Shown here in pieces: positions 1 to 5,952 of a stretch of 6,830 nt of DNA (position 1 is its first letter; each line of letters opens with the position of its first letter). Made by a program: the position numbers and the translations under genes. The notes below the pieces were generated by a model. The model saw nothing but the letters and a program-made list of their open reading frames with translations, was not told the origin of the DNA and did not search any database. The DNA lies in contig JANYCO010000520.1 in NCBI GenBank assembly GCA_025360235.1, positions 1-6,830 on the forward strand, in the 5' to 3' direction. The DNA comes from Cytophagales bacterium. GTDB lineage: Bacteria > Bacteroidota > Bacteroidia > Cytophagales > Cytophagaceae.

Positions 1-944
1 CTGACCTGGCCATTAGCAGCCCCCAAAGCTTTCAACATTCCGATCATGGTAGTCCGCTCCATGATCATGATGAATACTGCTGTAACTATATTGAACATTA
101 CAACCAATAATATAATGATGAGAAATACCAGCACATTTCTATCCAAAAGCTGCAGCCAGTCGAATAGCTGGGGATATTTGTCCGATATTTTTTCAACATA
201 CATATCGAATTCTGTTTTGTCATTTACTTCCTCGTAAGCAGCGTCTATCTTATCCAGATCTTTTACAAATACTTCATACCCTCCAACCAGCGTGTCTCCC
301 ATATTATTGAGTTGACGGATAAGCCTTATGTCTCCGAAGACGATCTGTTCATCAAATTCTTCCAATCCCGTTTCATATATTCCTTTAACTATTAATTTCC
401 GGAAGCGTGGAGGATTCTGTACGAAATACATAAGCACGGAGTCGCCAACTTTTAGCTTCAGGTTATTTGATATTTTTTTACTTATTATAATAGCACGAGA
501 GGGGATACTGTCTTTTTGTTCGAAGAAAGTTCCATCAATAAGATTCCCCTCTAACTTTGAACGGTCGTAGTCTTTTCCTATTCCTTTTAAGATGACCCCC
601 ATCACCTCCTCTTTTGTTTGTAAAAGGCCGGCCTTGTGAAGAAAGGACTGTACATGGGCTACATTTTCCATCTTCTTCCATTTCCGGTAGAAGTCAGTAT
701 TGATAGAGAAAGGATTTTCTTCAAAGGATTCTTTATTATCAGCCATGGTTACCTGGAGGTGGCCTCCCAGACAAAAGATCTTGTTGCTGATACCTTTTTT
801 AAATCCGTCAAGGACTGCAAAGGATAGTATGATCACGGCAATGCCCAATGCTACCGTTATTATGGCAATATTAGTAACCGTTGCAGAAAAAGACCCACGG
901 TCTCCTTTTCGGATTCTTTTTGATATAAAGAGGTATAGATTCAA
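1..944 (-). CDS. LolC/LolE/FtsX-family ABC transporter permease (partial, C-terminus outside window)
   Basis: Translation of the minus strand is open from 944 to the window edge, giving 314 complete codons with no frameshift. An N-terminal cytoplasmic stretch is followed by a membrane helix (about residues 22-45). A long periplasmic domain comes next, containing LKVGDSVLMYF and the pattern KGIYETGLEEFDEQIVFGD, typical of the MacB/LolE-like periplasmic region. A second helix (about 272-294) then runs into the FtsX signature MERTTMIGMLKALGA. Family members are about 400 residues with four helices, so roughly 90 residues and two helices are missing to the left. Such permeases work with a LolD-type ATPase in lipoprotein release or another envelope extrusion step; the ATPase is not in view, so the substrate is unknown. 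The start is taken as TTG at 944, because an in-frame TAA lies at 953-951 and the first in-frame ATG falls after the first helix. It is divergent from the DUF1343 gene with 36 bases between starts. Confidence 0.88.
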   Translation of the reverse strand, partial: MNLYLFISKRIRKGDRGSFSATVTNIAIITVALGIAVIILSFAVLDGFKKGISNKIFCLGGHLQVTMADNKESFEENPFSINTDFYRKWKKMENVAHVQSFLHKAGLLQTKEEVMGVILKGIGKDYDRSKLEGNLIDGTFFEQKDSIPSRAIIISKKISNNLKLKVGDSVLMYFVQNPPRFRKLIVKGIYETGLEEFDEQIVFGDIRLIRQLNNMGDTLVGGYEVFVKDLDKIDAAYEEVNDKTEFDMYVEKISDKYPQLFDWLQLLDRNVLVFLIIILLVVMFNIVTAVFIMIMERTTMIGMLKALGAANGQV

Positions 945-953
945 AAATGGTTA

Positions 954-961
954 TATTTTTG
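954..961 (+). promoter_or_regulatory. Candidate -7 element for the DUF1343 gene
   Basis: TATTTTTG fits the Bacteroidota -7 consensus TAnnTTTG and ends 19 bases before the ATG at 981. No good TTTG -33 element lies 19-21 bases upstream. The predicted leader is only about 10-15 nucleotides, so this is a weak call resting on the -7 match alone. Confidence 0.3.
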
Positions 962-980
962 TGAGGTAAAGTTACTAAAA

Positions 981-2147
981 ATGAAACAAAAACTACATTT
1001 ACTTTTATCGGTTGTTTTTATACTGATTTCAATCTCTGTTAATGGGCAACAAAGAATTATTGTTGGAGCAGAACAATTGGAACTCTATCTTCCTTTATTA
1101 AAAAATAAAAAAGTAGCGTTAATGGTAAATCCCTCGTCCCTTGTGGGGAAGACGCACTTAGTAGATACTTTATTAGCCTCAGGTATTCAATTAAAAAAAA
1201 TATTTTCTCCCGAACATGGTTTCAGGGGTACCGCTGATGCCGGTGAAAAAATAAAAAATGATTTGGATGCCAAGACAGGTCTCCCTCTTGTTTCCCTTTA
1301 TGGTGAAAATAAAAAGCCCACTAAAGAACAGCTTAGCGATATAGATGTTGTTATTTTCGATTTGCAGGATGTTGGAACGAGATTTTATACTTATATCAGT
1401 TCTATGCATTATCTCATGCAGGCCTGCGCAGATTATGGAAAGAAAATTATTATCCTTGACCGTCCTAACCCCAATGGACACTATATCGACGGACCAGTAT
1501 TGGAAATGAAATATAAATCTTTTGTTGGAATGCACCCTATTCCAATTGTGCATGGCCTTACGGTTGGCGAACTGGCGCAAATGATCAATGGAGAGAAATG
1601 GTTGGACAGTAGTAAAGTTTGTGACCTTATAGTTATTCCTCTAAAAAATTATGATCACAAAATAATTTATTCTTTACCTGTACGACCTTCTCCAAATTTG
1701 CCAAACGATCAGGCTATTCGTTTGTATCCATCGCTTTGTCTTTTTGAAGGAACAGTTATGAGCGTGGGACGCGGCACAGAAAGTCCTTTTCAGATTATAG
1801 GTGCACCGAAAAAAGAATATGGTAAATTTCAATTCACTCCTAAAAGCACTGAAGGAGCAAAGAAGCCTTTGTATGAGAATCAAGTCTGTTATGGTTCTGA
1901 CCTTCGTAAGTATGTGCCGGAATCAGGTATTCAACTAAAATTTTTAATAGAACTTTATCATAAGTCTCCTGAGAAAGATAAATTTTTCAATAGTTTTTTT
2001 AAGAAATTGGCCGGAACAGAACTATTAGAAGCTCAGATTAAAAAAGGAATGAAAGAAGCCGAGATCCGCATGTCGTGGCAACCGGAGCTTACGAAATACA
2101 AATTAATTAGGAAGAAATATTTATTGTATTCGGATTTTTTAAAATAA
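981..2147 (+). CDS. Secreted DUF1343 / NamZ-type exo-beta-N-acetylmuramidase (GH171)
   Basis: The 388-residue product is full length for the DUF1343 family (GH171). Founding member NamZ of Bacillus subtilis releases terminal MurNAc from the non-reducing ends of peptidoglycan fragments. A signal peptide covers about residues 1-22 with cleavage near NG-QQ, so the enzyme should be periplasmic or exported. Family motifs appear in order: SPEHGFRG (76-83), LQDVGTRFYTY (128-138), LDRPNPNG (159-166), HGLTVGEL (191-198), RPSPNLP (235-241) and FEGTVMSVGRGTESPF (255-270). The acidic residues E78 and E197 in the first and fourth motifs are candidates for catalysis; that is inferred from conservation, not shown here. 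The likely role is cell-wall turnover and MurNAc recovery, but no muropeptide-recycling gene lies next to it. It diverges from the FtsX-type permease and converges on the 508-residue secreted protein, so it looks monocistronic. Confidence 0.9.
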   Translation: MKQKLHLLLSVVFILISISVNGQQRIIVGAEQLELYLPLLKNKKVALMVNPSSLVGKTHLVDTLLASGIQLKKIFSPEHGFRGTADAGEKIKNDLDAKTGLPLVSLYGENKKPTKEQLSDIDVVIFDLQDVGTRFYTYISSMHYLMQACADYGKKIIILDRPNPNGHYIDGPVLEMKYKSFVGMHPIPIVHGLTVGELAQMINGEKWLDSSKVCDLIVIPLKNYDHKIIYSLPVRPSPNLPNDQAIRLYPSLCLFEGTVMSVGRGTESPFQIIGAPKKEYGKFQFTPKSTEGAKKPLYENQVCYGSDLRKYVPESGIQLKFLIELYHKSPEKDKFFNSFFKKLAGTELLEAQIKKGMKEAEIRMSWQPELTKYKLIRKKYLLYSDFLK

Positions 2148-2149
2148 AA

Positions 2150-2191
2150 ATTCTATTGCCGGTAGTAAATCCCTTCTACCGGCAATAGAAT
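2150..2191. terminator. Perfect 16-bp hairpin between convergent genes, probable bidirectional terminator
   Basis: The arms ATTCTATTGCCGGTAG (2150-2165) and CTACCGGCAATAGAAT (2176-2191) are exact reverse complements separated by a 10-base loop. The hairpin lies 2 bases after the stop of the DUF1343 gene and 6 bases beyond the stop of the convergent minus-strand gene. Read on the minus strand it is followed by TTTTTATTTT, a good U-tract for intrinsic termination of the minus-strand gene. On the plus strand it is followed by AAATTATTA, a poorer tract, so termination of the plus-strand gene may be less efficient or depend on the long stem. Confidence 0.85.
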
Positions 2192-2197
2192 AAATTA

Positions 2198-3724
2198 TTA
2201 ATAGGTGATTTTTAATAAATAAAATACTTCTCTTTTTTTGTTTCCGCGTTCGTTCTCTTTGTTTTTTATGACCTGAGTTCCAAAACTAATGTAGTTCCTA
2301 TCGTACCACCATTCAATAGCACTGCTGTACGTTCGCTTTACTACATCATCATCATCCGTTTTCATGAGAAAATTAGCAGATTCTTCTTTTATTACCTGGT
2401 TCTTTTTGAAGGTTACCGTTTTTATGAGAGAACCTGTAGCGTAAACGAGTTTGGTATTTTCACCTTCCTGGTTCATTCTGATAAATTGTTTTACACTAAA
2501 AGGTTTATAGTTCACATACATTTCAAATGTATTACTCCAAATGAGTTTTCCCGTCATGTCAAAACCTGCTACACAGGCATGTGAATATTGGTAACCGTCA
2601 AAGACCCTTCTTGTATGGGTTACCATTGTTCCGTTAGCGCCCATAGTAGTGTAGGTTTCTGTGCGGTAGGTAGGATAGTAAAATTCTCCCAGGAATAGAT
2701 ATTCACCGTCTTTTACCGAGATGTCATGCACGGCTACGTAATAGTTGAGATTAAATTCTTCACCCGCTTTTTCTTTTTTGTCTTTCTTTTTTTCGATTTT
2801 GTCTTGTTGCTTTTGACTTAAATAACTGGTGAAATTGTTTAGATCCAGAAAATTATAATATTTAATAAAATCAACCTTTCCACTGGTAACGCGGGCAAGA
2901 TAAATTCCATTGGCCATATTTGATCGGGTGGCAGAATAGGTTCCTGTAGTTAAGTATTGATCGGTGGCAAGTTTTGAGATTGAAATAGAGGTAAGCTCTC
3001 TATCTTCATCGGCCTTTGGCAGGAAGAAAAAATTCCCTAGTTGAGTGCCCGCGCTGTTGAAACGTAACATCATATAATCGCATCCACCTTTTTCACATGC
3101 TTTATATTTAAATACAATTTCTTTCTCTTCCATAATGTTATCAACCCTTTGCATATCTGTATACATAATTTTCAGATCAGTAAGTTCTTTAGGAATAATA
3201 GTTTTTATTTCTTTGGTAGTACTGTTGATGATGAAAATACTTTGTCCCTTTTTAGAATAGGCGGATAAGAAAAGGTTTCCATTTAAAGCCTGGAGTTCCT
3301 CAAATCGGAGTCCTTTAGGCAGTATACCTTCCTGTATTTTTTTTGAAAGGTCAACAACATTCAAATCGAGCAAACTGTAACCGCCTTTTTTTACATCATA
3401 TTGTAAAACGTAATAGTGGTTTTCATAAAAATTTGTAACAAAAAAATCGTATTCCGTTGAAAAATCTACCTGGGTTTTTCGGACGGTTTTAAAATTTTGA
3501 TCCACCAGGTCGAAACTCCATTGGTATACTTTTCGGTCGCGGTCTCTGAATTTACCAATCATAAGCGCTGTATGCTGATCGCTGATTGTTATGATCTCTT
3601 GTCCGTAGGAGTCTTCAATAGGGAACTCTACTCTTAAAGACTGGTCTACCTGAGCCATGGCAATGGTAGACAATAAATAGAGGACAACAGAATATGCTAT
3701 TCTTATTGTGGGTAAAAGTTTCAT
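2198..3724 (-). CDS. Secreted protein of unknown function, beta-rich
   Basis: I do not recognise a named family. From the ATG at 3724 the product is 508 residues and begins with a classical signal peptide (MKLLPTIRIAYSVVLYLLST, then IAMA-Q), predicting export to the periplasm or beyond; no lipobox cysteine is present. The rest has no further membrane helix and is rich in alternating hydrophobic/polar strands with recurring patterns such as FDMTGKLIWSNTF and LRFNSAGTQLGNFFF, suggestive of a beta-propeller-like fold (inference). A lysine/glutamate-rich linker (about residues 303-323) splits it into a larger and a smaller half, and a CxxxxC pair lies near residues 210-215. An in-frame TTG at 3766 would add 14 residues, but it destroys the compact signal peptide and lies within the predicted -7 promoter element, so it was rejected as the start. 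The gene converges on the DUF1343 gene and diverges from the ModE-type regulator. Confidence 0.8.
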   Translation of the reverse strand: MKLLPTIRIAYSVVLYLLSTIAMAQVDQSLRVEFPIEDSYGQEIITISDQHTALMIGKFRDRDRKVYQWSFDLVDQNFKTVRKTQVDFSTEYDFFVTNFYENHYYVLQYDVKKGGYSLLDLNVVDLSKKIQEGILPKGLRFEELQALNGNLFLSAYSKKGQSIFIINSTTKEIKTIIPKELTDLKIMYTDMQRVDNIMEEKEIVFKYKACEKGGCDYMMLRFNSAGTQLGNFFFLPKADEDRELTSISISKLATDQYLTTGTYSATRSNMANGIYLARVTSGKVDFIKYYNFLDLNNFTSYLSQKQQDKIEKKKDKKEKAGEEFNLNYYVAVHDISVKDGEYLFLGEFYYPTYRTETYTTMGANGTMVTHTRRVFDGYQYSHACVAGFDMTGKLIWSNTFEMYVNYKPFSVKQFIRMNQEGENTKLVYATGSLIKTVTFKKNQVIKEESANFLMKTDDDDVVKRTYSSAIEWWYDRNYISFGTQVIKNKENERGNKKREVFYLLKITY

Positions 3725-3763
3725 AAATTTTATATGTTTTATGGTTGGTTGAATTAGTTTTAT

Positions 3764-3771
3764 CAAACATA
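3764..3771 (-). promoter_or_regulatory. Candidate -7 promoter element for the 508-residue secreted protein gene
   Basis: On the minus strand TATGTTTG matches TAnnTTTG exactly. Transcription would start near 3756-3759, giving a leader of about 33 nucleotides to the ATG at 3724. The only upstream TTTG (minus strand, 3799-3796) is 24 bases away, longer than the usual 19-21, so the -33 element is weak or absent. Confidence 0.42.
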
Positions 3772-3857
3772 AGTAGTAAAATTTGTTATTAATAGCAAAT
3801 TAATATTATAATGTATTCTTTAATTTTATATATTTAATTTAAAATCATGTAAAAAGT

Positions 3858-4208
3858 ATGACTAAAAAGAAATTACTCCTTAAAGCCAATGGACGAATAT
3901 GGATTGATGTACAAGACGGAGCTTTTTTAGGATACGGAAGAATTGATCTTTTGGAGAAAATAAAAGAGCTTGGTTCAATCAGACAGGCTGCTTTGGAAAT
4001 GAAAATGTCTTATCAACAGGCTTGGCAATTGATTGATGAAATGAATAATAAAAGTAAGGAGCCACTGGTGATTTCTTCCAGAGGCGGAAAAGGAGGAGGA
4101 AAAGCAATAATTACGGATGTAGGGGAAAAGGCAATTTTGCAATTCAAAGAATTTAACAAAGCTTTTCAGATTTTTTTGACTTCTTATACAAAGAACTTAA
4201 ATAGTTAA
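3858..4208 (+). CDS. ModE-type winged-helix transcriptional regulator lacking Mop/TOBE domains
   Basis: The 116-residue protein is essentially the N-terminal DNA-binding domain of ModE. The block GYGRIDLLEKIKELGSIRQA (25-44) is followed by recognition helix MSYQQAWQLIDEMNN (50-64) and the wing SSRGGKGGGKAIITDVGEKA (73-92); these align well with the SYKSAW...INEMN and GGKGGGGAVLT signatures of Escherichia coli ModE. E. coli ModE is about 262 residues with two C-terminal Mop (TOBE) modules that bind molybdate; here the protein stops just after the wing and one helix, so the sensor is absent. One-domain proteins of this type are known in other bacteria, and how they sense metal is unclear. It likely acts as a dimer on palindromic DNA. 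The barrel-modA-modB genes start 189 bases downstream, with a palindrome resembling a ModE box just before them. No copy of that palindrome was found before this gene, so autoregulation is not evident. The start is ATG 3858 after an A-rich leader. Confidence 0.87.
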   Translation: MTKKKLLLKANGRIWIDVQDGAFLGYGRIDLLEKIKELGSIRQAALEMKMSYQQAWQLIDEMNNKSKEPLVISSRGGKGGGKAIITDVGEKAILQFKEFNKAFQIFLTSYTKNLNS

Positions 4209-4329
4209 TAAATTAACGTTTAATAGTAGATGTGTTCAAAATTTTTTATTCATAAAAGCCCTTAAAAATCAACTTTATTTTATTTGAAAGGTATTTTTTT
4301 AGTTAAATGCCTTAAAATTTATGAGTAGG

Positions 4330-4361
4330 ATTGCTTATTTCTATTTCTTTGTATACGTTTG
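4330..4361 (+). promoter_or_regulatory. Predicted promoter of the barrel-modA-modB operon
   Basis: A -7 element TACGTTTG (4354-4361) matches TAnnTTTG exactly, and ATTG (4330-4333), a three-of-four match to the -33 TTTG, lies exactly 20 bases upstream, within the 19-21 spacing usual for the Bacteroidota housekeeping sigma factor. The predicted transcription start is about 4366-4370, leaving a leader of only about 30 nucleotides before the GTG at 4398. The palindrome at 4358-4395 begins inside the -7 element. Confidence 0.55.
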
Positions 4362-4395
4362 CTTCGTTATTCATAATTAAGAATAACGAAGCAAA
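4358..4395. promoter_or_regulatory. 38-bp palindrome, predicted ModE-type operator
   Basis: The arms TTTGCTTCGTTATTC (4358-4372) and GAATAACGAAGCAAA (4381-4395) are perfect reverse complements. The 8-base centre ATAATTAA is itself symmetric except for one A/A pair, so 18 of 19 base pairs match about a single centre (4376/4377). The inner half-sites CGTTAT (4365-4370) and ATAACG (4383-4388), 12 bases apart, resemble the ModE box before E. coli modABC as I remember it. The site covers the end of the predicted -7 element and the transcription start, where a bound protein would block RNA polymerase. No U-tract follows, so it is unlikely to be a terminator. A one-domain ModE-type regulator is encoded just upstream. 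That this regulator binds here is inference. Confidence 0.65.
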
Positions 4396-4397
4396 AC

Positions 4398-5849
4398 GTG
4401 AAAAAGAAATTTTTACTAGGGTTATTGGGGCTATTTAGTCTTGGGATTGTTAATGCCCAACCTACTACAGACGATATTTTAAATATTTTAGTAAAAGAAA
4501 AAATTCTTACAAAAGAAAAGGTAGACACTTTGAAAGCTAATATTTCTATGGAACAATTAAAGACACCAAAGGATAAAACATTCACTATTGATCTGGATTT
4601 CAGACCACGTTCGGAAATAAGAAACGGATATGGAAGGTTGCGGAGAGATACTACAAGAGCAACCACTTTTACCAATCAACGGTCAAGAATTTTATTGACC
4701 TACAAACAAGAAGGCAAATTCATCTTTCATACTTCAATTCAGGATATCAGGGTTTGGGGAGACAAAGATCCAAGATCGAATGAAGGAACCGTCCAGATCT
4801 TTGAGGCATGGGCAGAGCCATTTATTACGTCAAGATTATCCGTAAGAATGGGTCGTCAGAAATTGGCTTTTGACAATCAACGTTTGTTTGCAGAGAACGA
4901 CTGGCGCCCAAACTCGGGTGCACACGATGCTTTTAATTTAAGATATTATGGAACAAAATTTTCAAGCGATCTTGCGATTGCATGGAACCAGAATGCACAA
5001 GATGCAAGCACGGCAGAACGATTCTTTGACAATACCTACAACGGAGCGGTGGCCTACAAAGGACTTGCAGTAAGTTATCTGAAATACAATTTGAACGAAC
5101 AGTGGACTCTATCTTCCATTAATTCGGCAGAAGCATTTCAGTCCACCAAACCTAAAGACGATAAAGAAAAATTATATGTTCGTTTCACAGATGGAGGTCG
5201 AATAGAATATCAGAAGGGTAATTGGTATTTAACTGCCAGTGGTTATCTGCAATCAGGATGGTTGGCCTCGGGTAAAAAAGTAACGGCATGGTACATTCAG
5301 CCGGAGATTCGTTACAGTAAGAAAGATAAAATTACAGTGAGGCTGGGAGCAGAGGTCTTTAGTGGAGATGACGCTACTCATGTGGCTTCTAATAAAGTAG
5401 TCGATCATAACTTCAACGCATTGTACGGAGTAGCCCATATTTTTAATGGTACGATGGACTTCTTTACAAAATTTCCATCAGATATTAGTAATGCAGGTCT
5501 TTTCAATCCATATTTATTTGTAATTAAAAACGTAGGCAAGAAGGTAGAAATGAAAATAGATTTTCATTTATTCTATTCTGAAAATAATTATAAGACAAAT
5601 AAAGTATCCGATGATTTTAAAAGTGGAGTGATTATACCTAAATACCTTGGGTTTGAAAATGATTTTCTGATAACTTTCAAACCAAATCCCTATACTAAAA
5701 TAAACGCTGGCGCTTCCTATACTCTGCCAACCGTATCTTTAAAGGAGATTTTGTCAAAAAATAAAGGATATGGTTATGCAGGATTATTGCCAAGTTGGTT
5801 CTATCTGTCCTTCTCGTTCAGACCACAGTTGTTTAAACATAAGTTTTAA
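4398..5849 (+). CDS. AlgE-like (alginate export family) outer-membrane beta-barrel porin in a mod operon
   Basis: The 483-residue protein starts with a signal peptide (about 1-20, cleavage VNA-QP). A short helical segment (about 23-50, DDILNILVKEKILTKEKVDT) resembles the N-terminal helical tag of several outer-membrane porins. The rest is alternating amphipathic strands ending in a C-terminal phenylalanine (HKF), as expected for a barrel folded by BAM. The motif MGRQKLAFDNQRLF (151-164) followed by NDWRPNSGAHDAFNLRYY (167-184) is characteristic of the Alginate_exp (AlgE-like) family, whose members form anion-selective channels. No alginate or other polysaccharide genes are nearby; instead it lies between a ModE-type regulator and modA, so molybdate or tungstate uptake across the outer membrane is the favoured role (inference from context). 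Arg/Lys-rich strands near 70-100 would suit an anion pore. The start is GTG at 4398, 2 bases after the palindrome; no in-frame alternative gives the signal peptide. It is probably the first gene of an operon with modA (start 49 or 103 bases downstream). Confidence 0.83.
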   Translation: MKKKFLLGLLGLFSLGIVNAQPTTDDILNILVKEKILTKEKVDTLKANISMEQLKTPKDKTFTIDLDFRPRSEIRNGYGRLRRDTTRATTFTNQRSRILLTYKQEGKFIFHTSIQDIRVWGDKDPRSNEGTVQIFEAWAEPFITSRLSVRMGRQKLAFDNQRLFAENDWRPNSGAHDAFNLRYYGTKFSSDLAIAWNQNAQDASTAERFFDNTYNGAVAYKGLAVSYLKYNLNEQWTLSSINSAEAFQSTKPKDDKEKLYVRFTDGGRIEYQKGNWYLTASGYLQSGWLASGKKVTAWYIQPEIRYSKKDKITVRLGAEVFSGDDATHVASNKVVDHNFNALYGVAHIFNGTMDFFTKFPSDISNAGLFNPYLFVIKNVGKKVEMKIDFHLFYSENNYKTNKVSDDFKSGVIIPKYLGFENDFLITFKPNPYTKINAGASYTLPTVSLKEILSKNKGYGYAGLLPSWFYLSFSFRPQLFKHKF

Positions 5850-5952
5850 GGAAGAAAGAATGAAATGTGTATTGAAGATAAAATAAACAAGATCTAGTAT
5901 GAAAAAGTCCACTAAGAAATCTTATTTTGCATCATTGATTGAAAATAAGATT

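Noticed and set aside
46..969. Several plus-strand open frames in the first 970 bases
   Set aside because: They are antisense shadows of the partial FtsX-type permease, whose minus-strand translation has clear family motifs throughout.
1191..1883. Minus-strand open frames inside the DUF1343 gene
   Set aside because: No recognisable features, and they lie opposite strongly conserved family motifs.
3767..3857. Promoter for the modE-type gene, with TTTG (3782-3785) and TATAATG (3807-3813)
   Set aside because: The spacing of 21 is acceptable but the -7 part does not fit TAnnTTTG, and the region is so AT-rich that partial matches are expected. A promoter must be here or nearby, but I cannot place it.
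4288..4313. Weak inverted repeat AAGGTATTT / AAATGCCTT after the modE-type gene as a terminator
   Set aside because: Only 9 pairs including a G-T wobble, AT-rich, and no proper U-tract follows; likely chance in AT-rich DNA.
4358..4399. Palindrome as an intrinsic terminator of the modE-type gene or as an RNA hairpin masking the GTG start
   Set aside because: No U-tract follows it, and the predicted transcription start lies within its left arm, so the full hairpin would not form in the mRNA from that promoter. An operator fits better, although RNA reading through from modE could fold it.
4398..5849. Naming the barrel gene as a true alginate exporter
   Set aside because: No alginate synthesis or modification genes are in view, and the neighbours are molybdate transport genes; the family name reflects fold only.
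5860..5886. Eight-codon ORF between the barrel gene and modA as a leader peptide
   Set aside because: Too short to support from sequence alone; no attenuator-like hairpin follows it.
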